DNA of 64,000 nucleotides, from positions 3,224,001 to 3,288,000 of the forward strand of contig NZ_AP028908.1 in NCBI RefSeq assembly GCF_037076465.1, in the 5' to 3' direction. The translations under genes were made by a program, and so were the position numbers. Below are positions 39,525-51,577 of the stretch, one piece after another. Positions within the stretch are counted from its first letter, which is position 1, and each line of letters begins with the position of its first letter. The DNA comes from Pectobacterium araliae (GTDB lineage Bacteria; Pseudomonadota; Gammaproteobacteria; Enterobacterales; Enterobacteriaceae). A model generated the notes under the pieces. The model was given only the letters and a program-made list of their open reading frames with translations. It did no database searches and had not been told where the DNA came from.

Positions 39525-41999
39525 TTATTGCCCAAACATTTCTTTTATCCAGTCTGCGACGCCTTCTCCGTTTTGCTGGTCCTGCTGCGCTGAAGGCTGC
39601 GGCTGGCTAGCCTGACACAACGCCTGCGGATTATCCGTCCAGATTGGCAATACACGCCCGGCGCTGCTGCCGTTGCAGATAAAGTTACCGCTGGCATCCA
39701 CCGTCATGGTCGTAATGCCTTCCGGCGGCGTCAGCATCAACGGCAGCGGCGTTTGGTTCTCCAGATAGCGACGATAAATGGTCAGCGCACCGTTCGCTCC
39801 GGTCAGCTTGGCCGGGCCGTTGTTATCACGCCCTACCCAGCTAATCGCCACTTCTTTACCGTCGATCCCGGCAAACCAGCTGTCACGCAGGTCGTTCGTC
39901 GTACCCGTTTTTGCTGCCAGATGATAATTCGGGAATTTCACCGCCAGCGAACGCGACGTACCACGTTCAACAACCTGCTGCATGCCATACAGCGTCAGAT
40001 AGGCTGCCTGCGCCGGAACCGCCCGTTCCGCCTGCGGGAAACTCTGATACAGCACCGTACCATCTTCCGCAATTACCGAACGCAGTGAGGAAAGTGGCGC
40101 GCGGTTGCCGCCGCTGGCGATCGTCTGGTATTCCTGCGCCACTTCCATCGGCGTTAAACTGATCGCCCCCAGCAGCATCGCTGGCACAGGTTGAATCACG
40201 TTTTCAGGAATACCTAAACGCTTCAACGTTGCCGTAACCTGATCCAGCCCTACAGCCATCCCCAGATTGACGGTCGGGACGTTCAGCGAATTCGCCAGCG
40301 CATCAACCAGCATGACGCGGCCACGGAATTCACGATCGTAGTTCTTCGGCTGCCATAACTGTCCGTTAGGCTGTTTGAGCGACAGCGGCTCATCCGCCAA
40401 CAGGGTATTCAAACGATAGGTATCTGGCTGGCTCAGTGCCGTCAGGTACGTCGGTGGCTTCGCCAACGATCCGACAGGACGACGCGCCTGTAGCGCACGG
40501 TTAAACCCGGCATACTGCGTTTGAGCACCACCAACCATCGCGCGGACTTCGCCACTGAAACGATCGACAATCACCATCGCCGCTTCCAGATCGCTGACGT
40601 TACGGCCTGCACGCAGTGCTGGAACCCCGACTTCTACCGCTTTTTCCGCCGCATCCTGCGAGACCGGATCGAGCGTGGTAAAGACCTTCACGCCAGAGAG
40701 ATCGTTAACCTTGTCGCCAAGCCGCTGTTGCAGTTCCTGACGCACCATCTGCATAAACGCTGGCTGAGGGCTGATTACGCCGCCTTTCGGCTGCACGCCC
40801 AGCGGACGCGCGCTCAGCATGTTGTACAGATCGGCATCAATCACCTGCTGATTCTGCAACAGGCGCAGCACCAGATTGCGGCGCTCTAACGTAATATCAG
40901 GGTTACGCCACGGGTTATACAGCGACGCCCCTTTCACCATCCCCACCAGCAGCGCTTGCTGATCGAGGCTCAGTTCATTTACCGGACGACCAAAGTAATA
41001 CAGGCTGGCGAGCGGGAAGCCGCGAATCTGATCGTTACCGCTCTGACCGAGGTACACCTCGTTCAGATACAGCTCAAGGATACGATCCTTGCTGTAGCGA
41101 TAATCCATGATCAGCGCCATATAAGCTTCGTTAGCTTTACGCCACAGCGAACGCTCGTTAGTCAGGAACAGGTTCTTCACCAACTGCTGCGTCAGCGTAC
41201 TCCCGCCCTGTACCGCGCGTCCTGCTGTGATGTTGGCTAAAAACGCACGACCAATCGAGTACAGACTGATGCCATCGTGTTCATAAAAATGGCGGTCTTC
41301 GGTCGCAACCAGCGTATCAACCAGCAGATCGGGGAAACCGGCACGCGGCACAAACAAGCGCTGTTCACCGTTCGGCGACTGCATCATGGTGATCAGTTTC
41401 GGATCAAGACGGAAGAAGCCGAAATTACGCTGGTTGTCCAGATTCTGGATCTGCGACAAACGATCGTTGGCAAACGTCAGGCGCGCTTGAATCTGCCCTT
41501 CTTTCCCATCAGGAAAATCAAACGGGCGGCGTAGCATATCGATGCTGTTACCACGCACGCTGAATTCGCCCGGTCGGGTAATGCGGCTCACCTGACGGTA
41601 TTGCATCCCTTCCAGCAGGCTAATCATCTCTTTCTGGCTATAGGCCATGCCAGGCTCAAGGTTGACCATGCGGCCATAGACGGCAGCAGGTAATTGCCAG
41701 ACTTTGCCTTCAATACGGCTGCGGATCTGGCTGTCGAGGTACACGCCATAAATCGCCATCGCCACGGCAAAGATCAGAAACAGCTTGATCGCCAGCCCCA
41801 GCCAGCGCCGTCTTCTCTGTGGTTTCCGCGTCATCGCGTCATCGCCGTCGTCGTCATCATCGTCATAGTCGTCCTGATAATCGTCATAGTCATCATCGTA
41901 GTCGTCATCCCTGCGACGTCGTATGGTCTGCTTGCGTTCAGGCTTACGTTTTGGCGCTTTCCCTTTGCGTCCGATAGGTTCGCGGTCATCCCGAGACAT
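39525..41999 (-). CDS. mrcB: Penicillin-binding protein 1B
   Basis: PBP1B polymerises and cross-links peptidoglycan. The start [14 protein letters not shown] at 41999 matches E. coli PBP1B and gives 824 residues; 57 more codons are open upstream without homology. Order: cytoplasmic tail with an aspartate-rich run (about residues 30-60), one membrane span (near 75-95), UB2H domain, GT51 glycosyltransferase ([12 protein letters not shown]), and transpeptidase with SLAKP (nucleophile Ser), SLN and KTGTTND. Ends in a Gln-rich tail. Confidence 0.97.
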   Translation of the reverse strand: MSRDDREPIGRKGKAPKRKPERKQTIRRRRDDDYDDDYDDYQDDYDDDDDDGDDAMTRKPQRRRRWLGLAIKLFLIFAVAMAIYGVYLDSQIRSRIEGKVWQLPAAVYGRMVNLEPGMAYSQKEMISLLEGMQYRQVSRITRPGEFSVRGNSIDMLRRPFDFPDGKEGQIQARLTFANDRLSQIQNLDNQRNFGFFRLDPKLITMMQSPNGEQRLFVPRAGFPDLLVDTLVATEDRHFYEHDGISLYSIGRAFLANITAGRAVQGGSTLTQQLVKNLFLTNERSLWRKANEAYMALIMDYRYSKDRILELYLNEVYLGQSGNDQIRGFPLASLYYFGRPVNELSLDQQALLVGMVKGASLYNPWRNPDITLERRNLVLRLLQNQQVIDADLYNMLSARPLGVQPKGGVISPQPAFMQMVRQELQQRLGDKVNDLSGVKVFTTLDPVSQDAAEKAVEVGVPALRAGRNVSDLEAAMVIVDRFSGEVRAMVGGAQTQYAGFNRALQARRPVGSLAKPPTYLTALSQPDTYRLNTLLADEPLSLKQPNGQLWQPKNYDREFRGRVMLVDALANSLNVPTVNLGMAVGLDQVTATLKRLGIPENVIQPVPAMLLGAISLTPMEVAQEYQTIASGGNRAPLSSLRSVIAEDGTVLYQSFPQAERAVPAQAAYLTLYGMQQVVERGTSRSLAVKFPNYHLAAKTGTTNDLRDSWFAGIDGKEVAISWVGRDNNGPAKLTGANGALTIYRRYLENQTPLPLMLTPPEGITTMTVDASGNFICNGSSAGRVLPIWTDNPQALCQASQPQPSAQQDQQNGEGVADWIKEMFGQ

Positions 42000-42102
42000 T
42001 ACAATAACTTCTCCATCAGGTTGTTCACGGCTATCCGCTTTACGCTCAAGCCGCCTACTCTGTTTCCAGCGCCCCTTTTTGGGAAAGCGGAAACGTCTGA
42101 AA

Positions 42103-44571
42103 TTAGTGATTCTGATATTTCTTGGTACGCCTCGTCGGCACCGTATTCGCCGGATCGTCCGGCCAGACATGCTTGGGGTAACGCCCCTTCATCTCTTTTT
42201 GCACATCGCGGTATGTGCCTTGCCAGAATGCCGCTAAATCACGCGTAATCTGTAGTGGACGCTGTGCTGGCGATAAAAGTTCCAATACCAGCGCCACACG
42301 TCCCTCCGCCAGCAGCGGGCTGTGCTGCTCGCCGAACATTTCCTGCATCCGCACCGACAGCACCGGAGGCTTATCATCATAATAGGCGATGGGCAAACGG
42401 CTACCGCCGGGAGCCGTATAGTGCGTGGGCAACGCGCTATCCAACCGCTGGCGCAGCGACCAATCCAGCAATCTCAGCAGCGCGTCGCTCAAATTAATCT
42501 GGTGCAACGCACGTAAATCGCGCACGCCAGACAGCGACGGCTGTAACCAGATTTCCAACGTTGCCAGCAGCGTATCATCATCCACTCGCGGCCAGTGAAC
42601 CTCAGGCAGCCACTGACACGCGCACTGTAGACGAGCACGTAGCTGCAACGCCGCGGCATCCCAGTTTAATGCACGTATTCCCTGATCCCGAATCCAGGAT
42701 AGCATCGCCTGCTGTAATGCCTCATCGGAAGGCTTATTCAACGGGCGCGTTCGCAGAGTCAGGCAACCTATCTGGTCGCGCTGGCTGGCGCGCAGAGTAC
42801 CCTTTTCTTCGTCCCAGTGCACCACGTTACGCTCATTTATTAATCCAGGTAACCGCCGCTCCAGCCGTTCAATATCCAGCGGCAACGCCAGCAGGATCCG
42901 CGCATCTGCGCTTTGCTTGTTTTGCACTAATCGATCGTTCTGTAGCAACGCTGGGGTCAGCAGCCACTCCGTACCTGACAGCGCTTCATCGGCCGACATC
43001 ATCGCGCCGCTGCCGTTAGCAAGCTGGTAGCGCCCATCCTGACTACGCCGCCGGGCGATACGGTCAGGGAAAGCCTGTGCCAACAGCCAGTCGGCTTCGC
43101 CGCCGTCAATATGTCCCGACGTCGTCGATAAACGGCGCGTCAGCTGTTTTGCCCGCCGCAACCAATGAGAGAGTGGACGATGCAGCCAGTCAGCCAGATT
43201 AATCGATCCGCTACGCGGTGGCTCTTCAAGTATCGCCGCCAGACATCCGGCGGTAGTCAACGCGTCTGAACTTTGCTGTGACGCGGCATACAGCATCGTC
43301 GCCAGGCGGGCATCGCAGCCTAACGCGGCTATCTTCCGACCCTCGGCGGTTAACCGATCCTGTTCATCGGTAATACCGAGCTGGCGCAGCAGCTGGCGTG
43401 CGGCATAAAGTGCAGGGGCTGGCAGCGTATCCAGCCAGGTTAATTGCGCCACATCGGTACAACCCCACTGTAATAAATCCAGCCAGATGCTGCTTAAATC
43501 GCTATTCAGTATCTCGGCTTCGCTTTGTGCCGCTGCACGTTCGGCCTGTTCGCGAGAGCATAAATGCCAGCATATACCGGGAGTTAAGCGCCCGGCACGT
43601 CCGGCGCGCTGTACCATCGACGCCTGACTGATTCGCTGTGTCACCAGCCGAGTGACACCGCTTTTCACATCAAAGCTGGCTACGCGCTCAAGGCCGCTGT
43701 CCACCACCAGCCGGATACCTTCAATTGTCAGACTGGTTTCAGCGATATTGGTGGCTAACACCACCTTACGACGACCCGGCTCCGCAGGCAGAATGGCCTT
43801 TTGCTGTTCCGCCAGCGTCAATGCGCCATATAAAGGACAGAGATCTGTCTCGCCCGACACGCTATTTTCCAGCAGCGACTGTACGCGGCGAATCTCCGCG
43901 ACGCCGGGTAAAAACAGCAGCAGAGAGCCGTCTTCTTCACTGAGCAGACGCCTCACCTGTCGCGCAACGCCCTCTTCCAATCGTTCCTGACTATTTAGTG
44001 GGGCATAGCACCGCGCTACCGGATAGCTGCGACCTTCGGAAACCACGCAGACGGCGTCCGGCAGCAGCGCGGCCAGCCGCGCATTGTCGAGTGTCGCGGA
44101 CATAATCAGCAGTTTTAAATCGTCACGTAGCCCTTGCTGCACATCAAGCAGCAGCGCCAGTGCCAAATCAGCCTGCACGCTACGCTCATGGAATTCATCA
44201 AGGATGATCAGCGCCACGCCTTGCAGTTCCGCATCCTGTTGCAGCACACGGGTTAGCATGCCTTCGGTGACCACTTCCAGCTTCGTTGCACGACTCACGC
44301 AGGTTTCCGAGCGCATCCGATAACCTATCGTTTGCCCCGGTTCTTCACCTAGCTGCTGTGCCAACCGCCAGGCCACACTCTTCGCTGCCAGTCGGCGCGG
44401 CTCCAGCATGATGATGCGCCCGTTCAAATTGCCTTGTTGCAGTAATTGCAACGGCAGCCAGGTTGATTTCCCCGCCCCCGTTGGGGCATTGAGCAGCACC
44501 TGAGGCGCAGTATGTAGCGCCGTTATCACATCATCCAGCACGGCGCTGACGGGCGGTAAAATCACAGACAT
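42103..44571 (-). CDS. hrpB: ATP-dependent helicase HrpB
   Basis: HrpB is a DEAH-type helicase of uncertain role. The 822 residues show [14 protein letters not shown] (motif I), LDEFHERS (motif II, DEFH), SATLDN (III), [11 protein letters not shown] (V) and QRAGRAGR (VI), then the HrpB-specific C-terminal domain. Length is near E. coli HrpB (809-824). Upstream of mrcB on the same strand and divergent from thpR, as in E. coli. Confidence 0.96.
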   Translation of the reverse strand: MSVILPPVSAVLDDVITALHTAPQVLLNAPTGAGKSTWLPLQLLQQGNLNGRIIMLEPRRLAAKSVAWRLAQQLGEEPGQTIGYRMRSETCVSRATKLEVVTEGMLTRVLQQDAELQGVALIILDEFHERSVQADLALALLLDVQQGLRDDLKLLIMSATLDNARLAALLPDAVCVVSEGRSYPVARCYAPLNSQERLEEGVARQVRRLLSEEDGSLLLFLPGVAEIRRVQSLLENSVSGETDLCPLYGALTLAEQQKAILPAEPGRRKVVLATNIAETSLTIEGIRLVVDSGLERVASFDVKSGVTRLVTQRISQASMVQRAGRAGRLTPGICWHLCSREQAERAAAQSEAEILNSDLSSIWLDLLQWGCTDVAQLTWLDTLPAPALYAARQLLRQLGITDEQDRLTAEGRKIAALGCDARLATMLYAASQQSSDALTTAGCLAAILEEPPRSGSINLADWLHRPLSHWLRRAKQLTRRLSTTSGHIDGGEADWLLAQAFPDRIARRRSQDGRYQLANGSGAMMSADEALSGTEWLLTPALLQNDRLVQNKQSADARILLALPLDIERLERRLPGLINERNVVHWDEEKGTLRASQRDQIGCLTLRTRPLNKPSDEALQQAMLSWIRDQGIRALNWDAAALQLRARLQCACQWLPEVHWPRVDDDTLLATLEIWLQPSLSGVRDLRALHQINLSDALLRLLDWSLRQRLDSALPTHYTAPGGSRLPIAYYDDKPPVLSVRMQEMFGEQHSPLLAEGRVALVLELLSPAQRPLQITRDLAAFWQGTYRDVQKEMKGRYPKHVWPDDPANTVPTRRTKKYQNH

Positions 44572-44658
44572 CTCCGTATAAGGTTAACTTTCAGCGGCGA
44601 GCATTGTAGCATCTGGATGAATGTCGCATCGGATGGAATCAGAACAAGAGAGTGCACC

Positions 44659-45174
44659 ATGCCAGCCCCCCGCCGCCTGTTTTTTGCTTTATCACTGCCG
44701 GAAGCCATACAGCAAGCGATTATTCGCTGGCGTGCCGAACACTTCCCTCTGGACGCCGGCCGTCCAATCGCTGCCGCTAATCTTCATCTGACGCTGGCGT
44801 TTTTGGGCGATGTCAGCGAGCAAAAAGCGCAGGTCTTACAGACATTGGCGGGCCGCATCCGTCAGCCCGCGTTTTCCCTTACGCTGAATGACGCTGGACA
44901 CTGGCCGCGTCCCGGCGTGGTCTGGTTGGGCTGCCGTCGTGCACCGCGCGGGCTGCTACAGCTGGCGGAACTGCTGCGTTCTCAGGCCGCGCGCAACGGC
45001 TGCTATCAAACGGCATTGCCGTTTCATCCGCACATTACGCTATTGCGTGGCGCGATCCGCCCCGTTGCGATTCCCCCCGCCATCTTTAGCTGGCAGGTCG
45101 ACATGACGCACTTTTCACTTTACGAGTCACTTTTCAATAATGGCAAAACCCGCTATCAGCAGTTGGAAAGCTGA
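44659..45174 (+). CDS. thpR: RNA 2',3'-cyclic phosphodiesterase (2'-5' RNA ligase family)
   Basis: ThpR (LigT) opens 2',3'-cyclic phosphate ends of RNA and can join 2'-5' ends. The start ATG 44659 gives 171 residues; the frame is open from 44617. The two HxTx motifs are visible as HLTLAF and HITLLR. Position between hrpB and sfsA is conserved in enterics. Confidence 0.93.
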   Translation: MPAPRRLFFALSLPEAIQQAIIRWRAEHFPLDAGRPIAAANLHLTLAFLGDVSEQKAQVLQTLAGRIRQPAFSLTLNDAGHWPRPGVVWLGCRRAPRGLLQLAELLRSQAARNGCYQTALPFHPHITLLRGAIRPVAIPPAIFSWQVDMTHFSLYESLFNNGKTRYQQLES

Positions 45175-45223
45175 TCATTTATTAAATAAGTAATCGAGTG
45201 GATAAACAAAAAACAGGATTCTC

Positions 45224-45928
45224 ATGGACTATACCCCACGCTTACAACCCGCCCGATTGATTAAACGTTACAAACGCTTTTTAGCTGATGTCGTGACCCC
45301 AGAAGGCGAGGAACTCACGCTGCACTGCGCCAATACGGGGGCAATGACGGGTTGTGCGACACCCGGCGATACCGTCTGGTATTCAACGTCCGATAATCCT
45401 AAGCGTAAGTATCCGCAAAGTTGGGAACTCACTGAAACGCAACAAAATCACTGGATTTGTGTCAATACTCTGCGTGCCAACACATTATTGTACGAAGCCT
45501 TATTAGAGAATCGCATAGAAGAGTTGGCGGGCTACTCAGACGTAAAAACAGAAGTGAGATACGGTACGGAAAACAGCCGAATCGACCTGCTTTTACAGGC
45601 GCCGGACAAGATTGACTGCTATATTGAGGTGAAATCCGTCACATTATTGCAACATGAATGTGGTTACTTTCCCGATGCGGTTACACTCAGAGGGCAAAAG
45701 CATCTGCGTGAACTGCAACAGATGGTTTCCAATGGAAAACGCGCTGTCCTTTTTTTCGCCGTGCTCCATTCAGGAATCCAGCAGGTTTCTCCTGCCCGGC
45801 ATATTGATTCACGCTATGCGGAATTATTTATCGAAGCACAGCAGGCTGGGGTTGAAATTTTATGTTACGGCTCCACATTATGCCCTGATGGTATTAAATT
45901 GACGCACAAACTACCGTTGTTGGGATGA
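45224..45928 (+). CDS. sfsA: Sugar fermentation stimulation protein SfsA
   Basis: SfsA is a nuclease-fold, DNA-binding protein first noted for stimulating maltose metabolism; its exact role is unclear. The 234 residues include the family motifs [20 protein letters not shown] and the PD-(D/E)XK-like [11 protein letters not shown]. Length equals E. coli SfsA. Co-directional with thpR and dksA. Confidence 0.95.
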   Translation: MDYTPRLQPARLIKRYKRFLADVVTPEGEELTLHCANTGAMTGCATPGDTVWYSTSDNPKRKYPQSWELTETQQNHWICVNTLRANTLLYEALLENRIEELAGYSDVKTEVRYGTENSRIDLLLQAPDKIDCYIEVKSVTLLQHECGYFPDAVTLRGQKHLRELQQMVSNGKRAVLFFAVLHSGIQQVSPARHIDSRYAELFIEAQQAGVEILCYGSTLCPDGIKLTHKLPLLG

Positions 45929-46197
45929 AACGCAAGCATTGCATAACACGCCGAACGTACCACCAAAGGCGTAACACATTGTTTATTATTTAATGTATAC
46001 AAGTTGTTCCTCACACTTTATCAGGCCGGTGTCAGGAAGCATTGCCAACCCCATCTTCATCTGCTATTTATAGCGGCCTGTTTTTTCCCCCCCTTTGGGG
46101 GCCGATATACCCAGATAGCTGAAGTTCTGGCCAACAACGCCGCAACTTCACTGCATAAAAGGGTATTATGCGTGTCGTGTTATGTAGGAGAAGCAAC
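45929..46197. other. sfsA-dksA intergenic region
   Basis: A 269-base gap that should carry the dksA promoter. CCCCC-TTT-GGGGG with flanking CGGCC/GGCCG (about 46074-46104) can fold but has no T-run after it. No gene recognised. Confidence 0.4.
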
Positions 46198-46653
46198 ATG
46201 CAAGAAGGGCAAAATCGTAAGACATCTTCTCTGAGCATTCTCGCAATTGCCGGAGTAGAGCCGTACCAAGAGAAGCCGGGCGAAGAGTATATGAACGACG
46301 CTCAGCTGGCTCATTTCAAGCGTATTCTTGAAGCATGGCGCAACCAACTCATGGATGAAGTGGATCGGACTGTATCGCACATGCGCGATGAAGCCGCTAA
46401 TTTTCCCGATCCCGTGGATCGCGCGGCGCAGGAAGAAGAGTTCAGTCTCGAACTGCGTAACCGTGACCGTGAGCGTAAGCTGATTAAGAAAATCGCCAAA
46501 ACGCTGGTGAAAATCGAAGATGAGGACTTCGGATTCTGCGAATCCTGTGGCGTCGAGATTGGCATCCGCCGTCTGGAAGCTCGTCCGACTGCCGATCTGT
46601 GTATCGACTGCAAAACGCTGGCAGAGATACGCGAAAAACAAATGGCAGGATAA
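46198..46653 (+). CDS. dksA: RNA polymerase-binding transcription factor DksA
   Basis: DksA acts with ppGpp in the RNA polymerase secondary channel to repress stable-RNA promoters and activate amino-acid genes. The start [20 protein letters not shown] matches E. coli and gives 151 residues; ten more codons are open upstream. Coiled coil at about 35-110 with [11 protein letters not shown] near the tip (Asp pair), and a Cys4 zinc finger [12 protein letters not shown]...CIDCK. GC-rich discriminators of the tRNA promoters in this window are expected targets. Confidence 0.98.
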   Translation: MQEGQNRKTSSLSILAIAGVEPYQEKPGEEYMNDAQLAHFKRILEAWRNQLMDEVDRTVSHMRDEAANFPDPVDRAAQEEEFSLELRNRDRERKLIKKIAKTLVKIEDEDFGFCESCGVEIGIRRLEARPTADLCIDCKTLAEIREKQMAG

Positions 46654-46669
46654 TTATCCTATCCCAAAT

Positions 46670-46694
46670 CGGCTCCTGCCACTCGCAGGAGCCG
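46670..46694 (+). terminator. Terminator-like hairpin between dksA and gluQ
   Basis: CGGCTCCTGC-CACTC-GCAGGAGCCG, a 10-bp perfect stem 17 bases after dksA, followed by TCTTCGG, a weak T tract. A terminator in this position is known to limit gluQ expression from dksA in Shigella/E. coli. Confidence 0.65.
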
Positions 46695-46781
46695 TCTTCG
46701 GATAATTTACCGCTGATGAATGGTATTCATCACTCTATCTTCTGTCTGGATAAAACGCTGACGAGATAGCACCAACCTCTT

Positions 46782-47714
46782 ATGTCTGGAACAAACGGCT
46801 TCATCGAAACGCATCGTTACGTCGGGCGTTTTGCGCCTTCTCCCTCTGGTGACCTGCATTTTGGCTCACTGATCGCCGCACTGGGTAGTTATCTTCAAGC
46901 TCGTTCTCAACAAGGGCGCTGGCTGGTACGCATTGAAGACATCGATCCACCACGGGAAATTCCCGGTGCCGCCTCCCGCATACTCGCACAATTAGAACAC
47001 TACGGACTGCACTGGGACGGCGAAGTGGTTTACCAGTCACAGCGGCATACGCGTTACCGTGAGATTCTTCGGCAGCTTCAACAGCAGGGAATGAGTTATT
47101 ACTGCACCTGTACGCGTCGCCGCATTCAGCAGTTAGGTGGGCACTATGATGGCTATTGCCGAACGCGCAACCTGCCCGCCCACAACGCCGCGCTACGTCT
47201 GCACCAGACAACGCCAGTGTTTCATTTTCACGATAGATTACGTGGCGATCTGTATGCCGACCATGCTCTCGCTCAGGAAGATTTTATTATCCACCGCCGC
47301 GACGGGCTGTTTGCCTATAATCTGGCTGTGGTGATCGATGATAACGATCAGGGTATTACCGAGATCGTGCGCGGTGCCGATCTTATCGAGCCAACCGTGC
47401 GGCAAATCTCGCTCTATCGCCAGCTAGGCTACACGATCCCCACCTACGTTCATCTACCGTTGGTGTTGAATAACGAGGGAAATAAGCTTTCCAAACAAAA
47501 TCACGCCCCTTCACTACCGAACAGCGATCCGCGTCCTGTGTTGCTCGCTGCACTGCAATTTTTGCATCAACCGCTGCCAGAAAACGGCCAGGATATGACG
47601 CTTTCCGCGCTTCTGGCATGGTCTGTGGCGCACTGGTCTCTGGATATCGTACCGTTACAGGCGGCAATAAACGCGTCTGCGATCACATCAGCATTCTCAA
47701 AGGGGCATTGGTGA
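46782..47714 (+). CDS. gluQ: Glutamyl-Q tRNA(Asp) synthetase
   Basis: GluQ-RS is a truncated GltX paralogue that attaches glutamate to the queuosine base of tRNA-Asp. The 310 residues have the catalytic domain only: [18 protein letters not shown] (HFGS box), zinc ligands [19 protein letters not shown], and NKLSKQNHA (KMSKS-like). No anticodon-binding domain. Downstream of dksA, the conserved enteric arrangement. Confidence 0.96.
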   Translation: MSGTNGFIETHRYVGRFAPSPSGDLHFGSLIAALGSYLQARSQQGRWLVRIEDIDPPREIPGAASRILAQLEHYGLHWDGEVVYQSQRHTRYREILRQLQQQGMSYYCTCTRRRIQQLGGHYDGYCRTRNLPAHNAALRLHQTTPVFHFHDRLRGDLYADHALAQEDFIIHRRDGLFAYNLAVVIDDNDQGITEIVRGADLIEPTVRQISLYRQLGYTIPTYVHLPLVLNNEGNKLSKQNHAPSLPNSDPRPVLLAALQFLHQPLPENGQDMTLSALLAWSVAHWSLDIVPLQAAINASAITSAFSKGHW

Positions 47715-47817
47715 GCTATGATTAGCCGCTATTTTTCGTGGCGCGCCATCCTTAGCCGCCCCTTTGGGGAGCGACGCCAATGCTGTGCTGTTGATTTATC
47801 CATCACTATCGAGGTGT

Positions 47818-49233
47818 ATTATCTTTTCCCGAGTTGCTAATTTTTGTCGTAAAGTACTGAATCGTGAGAACGAAATGGTCGAATCAGAGGAACCGCGTCA
47901 ACATTTGACGGTGATCCCGCGTGACCAACATACGATTTCACGCAGCGACATCAGCGATAACGCGCTGAAAGTACTTTATCGCCTGAACAAAGCGGGCTAC
48001 GAAGCTTATCTGGTTGGTGGTGGCGTACGTGACCTGCTGCTGGGCAAAAAGCCGAAGGATTTTGATATCACCACTAACGCCACGCCCGATCAGGTGCGCA
48101 AGCTATTCCGCAACTGTCGTTTAGTTGGGCGTCGTTTCCGTCTCGCCCATATCATGTTCGGGCCAGAGGTGATTGAAGTTGCCACGTTCCGTGGTCACCA
48201 CGAGCAGCATCAGGAACAGCAGGAAACCAAGAATTCCTCTCAGCAAGCTCAAAGCGGCATGCTGTTGCGCGACAATATTTTTGGTTCGGTAGAAGAAGAC
48301 GCCCAACGCCGCGATTTCTCTATCAATAGTCTCTACTACAGCATTTCTGATTTCAGCGTACGTGATTATACCAATGGCCTGAACGATCTGCGTCAGGGCG
48401 TCATCCGTATGATCGGCGATCCTGAAACACGCTACCGTGAAGATCCGGTGCGGATGCTGCGTGCCGTTCGTTTCGCCGCCAAGCTAAACATGACCGTTAG
48501 CCCGGAAACCGCCGAACCGATTCCTCGTCTGGCCTCATTGTTGCACGATATTCCCGCAGCACGTATGTTTGAAGAATCGCTGAAGCTACTTCAGTCGGGC
48601 TATGGCTACCCGACTTATAAAATGCTGTGTGAATATCAGCTGTTCCAGCCGCTATTCCCACTGCTGAGCCGTTATTTCACACCAAACGGCGATTCCACTC
48701 TGGAGCGCATGGTTGCACAGGTGCTGAAAAATACCGACCAGCGTCTGCAAAACGACATGCGGGTAAATCCGGCATTTTTGTTCTCTGCCATGCTGTGGTA
48801 TCCGCTGATTGAACATGTACAAAAATTGGCTCAGGAAAGTGGACTAGCCTACCTCGATGCGTTCGCGCTGGCGATGAACGATGTACTGGATGAGCAATGC
48901 CGTTCTCTGGCGATCCCTAAGCGTATTACCTCTTTAGTCCGCGACATCTGGCAGTTGCAAACGCGCCTGTCTCGTCGTCAGGGCAAACGCGCTTATAAGC
49001 TGATGGAACATCCTAAATTCCGTGCCGCATACGACCTGCTTTGTCTGCGTGCCGAAATTGAAAACCATCAGGAGCTGCTGCGTTTGGCTCAATGGTGGGG
49101 AGAATTCCAGGTTGCCGCACCGCCACGCCAACAAACCATGCTGAGATCGCTGGATGACGGCCCAACGCCGCATCGTCGCTCCCGCCCTCGTCGTCCACGT
49201 AAACCGACGACGGCACGCAGGGATCAAGCCTGA
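47818..49233 (+). CDS. pcnB: Poly(A) polymerase I, probable AUU start
   Basis: PcnB adds poly(A) tails that mark RNA for decay. The conserved N-terminus [12 protein letters not shown] begins right after ATT ATC (47818-47823), and GAGGTG at 47811-47816 is just upstream. No in-frame ATG precedes the homologous region: the first is at 47875, inside the protein, and the frame otherwise opens only at TTG 47764. E. coli pcnB is known to start at AUU, so I call ATT 47818, giving 471 residues (E. coli 465). Motifs: [29 protein letters not shown], basic C-terminus. Confidence 0.9.
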   Translation: MIFSRVANFCRKVLNRENEMVESEEPRQHLTVIPRDQHTISRSDISDNALKVLYRLNKAGYEAYLVGGGVRDLLLGKKPKDFDITTNATPDQVRKLFRNCRLVGRRFRLAHIMFGPEVIEVATFRGHHEQHQEQQETKNSSQQAQSGMLLRDNIFGSVEEDAQRRDFSINSLYYSISDFSVRDYTNGLNDLRQGVIRMIGDPETRYREDPVRMLRAVRFAAKLNMTVSPETAEPIPRLASLLHDIPAARMFEESLKLLQSGYGYPTYKMLCEYQLFQPLFPLLSRYFTPNGDSTLERMVAQVLKNTDQRLQNDMRVNPAFLFSAMLWYPLIEHVQKLAQESGLAYLDAFALAMNDVLDEQCRSLAIPKRITSLVRDIWQLQTRLSRRQGKRAYKLMEHPKFRAAYDLLCLRAEIENHQELLRLAQWWGEFQVAAPPRQQTMLRSLDDGPTPHRRSRPRRPRKPTTARRDQA

Positions 49234-49730
49234 TGGCTCGCGTGTATCTGGCGCTGGGCAGCAATCTTGCCCAGCCTTTGCAACAGGTACGCGCCGCACT
49301 GGCTGCGCTGGATGCGATTCCACAGACTCGCATCGTTTGCTGTTCCTCGTTTTATCGCAGTCGCCCACTCGGCCCACAGGATCAGCCAGATTATCTTAAT
49401 GCCGTCGTTGAGCTGGAAACCGCATTAGCCGCCGAGTCATTGCTCGATTGCACACAGGCTATTGAGCGGGAACAAGGCCGAGAACGCAAGGAACATCGCT
49501 GGGGCCCGCGCACGTTGGATCTGGACATTCTGCTGTTCGGTGATGCCACGATCCAGACGGAGCGCCTGACCGTGCCGCATTACGATATGAAGAATCGTGA
49601 GTTCATGCTCTACCCGCTCGCGGAAATCGCGCCTGAACTGGCGTTCCCCGACGGCGAAACACTCGTGCAGCGGCTAGCCCATGTCGATCGCAATGGTCTG
49701 ACATTGTGGGACGACAGCCATCCCATCTGA
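49233..49730 (+). CDS. folK: 6-hydroxymethyl-7,8-dihydropterin pyrophosphokinase
   Basis: FolK transfers pyrophosphate to 6-hydroxymethyl-dihydropterin in folate synthesis. The 165 residues show LALGSNLAQP at the N-terminus and the family signature RWGPRTLDLDILLFGD with the metal-binding Asp pair. Its ATG overlaps the pcnB stop by one base (TGATG), so translation is likely coupled. Confidence 0.97.
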   Translation: MARVYLALGSNLAQPLQQVRAALAALDAIPQTRIVCCSSFYRSRPLGPQDQPDYLNAVVELETALAAESLLDCTQAIEREQGRERKEHRWGPRTLDLDILLFGDATIQTERLTVPHYDMKNREFMLYPLAEIAPELAFPDGETLVQRLAHVDRNGLTLWDDSHPI

Positions 49731-49846
49731 ACCACAATAAAGCCAACATACAAGCAGATTGGAGCATGGCGGGTATATCGCTACACGTCAGCTTACATTA
49801 GAATGTTTCCCTCAATTCTTCGCCCTATTGACATAGGAAGACCGTC

Positions 49847-50641
49847 ATGAAACCGACGACTATCTCCCACTTGCGCCAATGGAAACAAGAGCAGCGAAAA
49901 TTCGCTACGATAACGGCTTACGACGCCAGCTTCTCTCGTTTGTTTTTTGAACAAGGCATTCGCGTGATGTTGGTGGGTGACTCTCTGGGAATGACCGTGC
50001 AAGGTCATGATTCCACCTTGCCTGTGACCACACACGACATCGTCTACCACACGCAGTGTGTCCGCCGTGGCGCACCGCTGGCGCTGGTTCTCTCCGATAT
50101 GCCGTTTATGACCTATGCCACCCCAGAACAAACATTCAGCCAGGCAGCAGAACTGATGCGCGCTGGTGCGAATATGGTGAAACTGGAAGGTGGAAGCTGG
50201 CTTGCCCCGACGGTAAAAATGCTGACCGAACGCGCCGTACCGGTTTGCGGTCATCTGGGCCTGACGCCGCAGTCCGTTAATATCTTCGGTGGCTATAAAA
50301 TTCAGGGTCGCAGCGAAAGCGATGCCAATCAGCTGTTGGCTGATGCCCTCGCGCTTGAAGAAGCAGGCGCACAGTTGCTCGTGCTGGAATGTGTCCCTGT
50401 CGCGCTGGCTAAACGCGTCACGGACGCGCTGTCGATTCCTGTAATCGGGATTGGCGCAGGTAATGTTACCGATGGGCAGATTCTGGTCATGCATGATGCT
50501 TTTGGCATTACCGGCGACAATACGCCTAAGTTTGCCAAGAACTTTCTGGCGCAAAGCGGTGATATTCGCGCGGCAGTACGCCTGTACGCAGAGGAAGTCG
50601 AACAGGGTTTCTACCCGGCCGAAGCGCATTCATTTCATTAA
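49847..50641 (+). CDS. panB: 3-methyl-2-oxobutanoate hydroxymethyltransferase
   Basis: PanB makes ketopantoate from 2-ketoisovalerate and methylene-tetrahydrofolate, the first committed step to pantothenate. The 264 residues have [21 protein letters not shown] (Mg site and substrate loop), KLEGG and ECVPVALAK. First of panBCD. The folate cofactor links it to folK just upstream. Confidence 0.98.
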   Translation: MKPTTISHLRQWKQEQRKFATITAYDASFSRLFFEQGIRVMLVGDSLGMTVQGHDSTLPVTTHDIVYHTQCVRRGAPLALVLSDMPFMTYATPEQTFSQAAELMRAGANMVKLEGGSWLAPTVKMLTERAVPVCGHLGLTPQSVNIFGGYKIQGRSESDANQLLADALALEEAGAQLLVLECVPVALAKRVTDALSIPVIGIGAGNVTDGQILVMHDAFGITGDNTPKFAKNFLAQSGDIRAAVRLYAEEVEQGFYPAEAHSFH

Positions 50642-50705
50642 AGAACAATCGTTTCATTAAAAAACGAGCATTCCGCTAATCGGGCTATTTTTTAGGAGTA
50701 CCAGT

Positions 50706-51560
50706 GTGTTAATAATCGAAACCCCTCTGCTGCTGCGCCGCGAAGTTCGTCGCTGGCGTCAGGAAGGGAAACGTATTGCTTTGGTTCCCACTATGGGCAA
50801 TTTGCACGACGGGCACATGACGCTGGTCGATGAAGCCAAGGCACACGCCGATATCGTTATTGTCAGCGTTTTTGTCAATCCCATGCAGTTTGAGCGGCCA
50901 GATGATCTAGCCCGCTACCCCCGGACATTGCAGGAAGACTGCGAGAAATTGAACCGCCGTGGTGCCGATCTGGTTTTCGCACCAAGCCCAGATGTGATAT
51001 ATCCAAATGGGTTGGAATCGCAAACGTTTGTCGATGTACCCGGCCTGTCTTCTATGTTGGAAGGGGCTAGCCGTCCCGGCCATTTCCGGGGCGTAGCCAC
51101 CATCGTTAGCAAGCTGTTCAATCTGGTACAGCCGGATTTGGCCTGCTTCGGCGAAAAGGATTACCAGCAGTTAGCGCTGATTCGGCAGCTGGTCCGCGAT
51201 ATGGGCTATGACATTGATATCATCGGCGTCCCTATCGTCCGCGCAAAAGACGGTTTGGCATTGAGTTCGCGTAATGGTTACCTTAGTGCTGAAGAACGCC
51301 AACTGGCACCGACGCTGTATCAGTTGATGATGGATCTGTCGGCGCAATTGGACAACGGCGATCGCCAGATCGATACATTACTGGAACAAACGGCAGACAA
51401 GCTGCGCGATGCAGGTTTTACGCCTGATGAGCTGTTTATCCGCGATGCGGATACGTTGCAACCGCTGAGCGCGGCCAGCACACGAGCAGTGATTTTGATG
51501 GCTGCCTGGTTAGGCAAGGCCAGATTGATTGATAACCACCAGGTCGATTTGACTGTATGA
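50706..51560 (+). CDS. panC: Pantothenate synthetase, GTG start
   Basis: PanC joins pantoate and beta-alanine using ATP. The start codon is GTG at 50706, preceded by AGGAGT at 50694-50699; no ATG fits, and homology begins [21 protein letters not shown]. The 284 residues show [12 protein letters not shown] (HIGH-like), [17 protein letters not shown] and LSSRNGYL. Between panB and panD in one transcript. Confidence 0.97.
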   Translation: MLIIETPLLLRREVRRWRQEGKRIALVPTMGNLHDGHMTLVDEAKAHADIVIVSVFVNPMQFERPDDLARYPRTLQEDCEKLNRRGADLVFAPSPDVIYPNGLESQTFVDVPGLSSMLEGASRPGHFRGVATIVSKLFNLVQPDLACFGEKDYQQLALIRQLVRDMGYDIDIIGVPIVRAKDGLALSSRNGYLSAEERQLAPTLYQLMMDLSAQLDNGDRQIDTLLEQTADKLRDAGFTPDELFIRDADTLQPLSAASTRAVILMAAWLGKARLIDNHQVDLTV

Positions 51561-51577
51561 ACCGAGGTAACAAAGCG

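Noticed and set aside
46074..46104. Terminator after sfsA
   Set aside because: G/C-run hairpin but no T tract on either strand.
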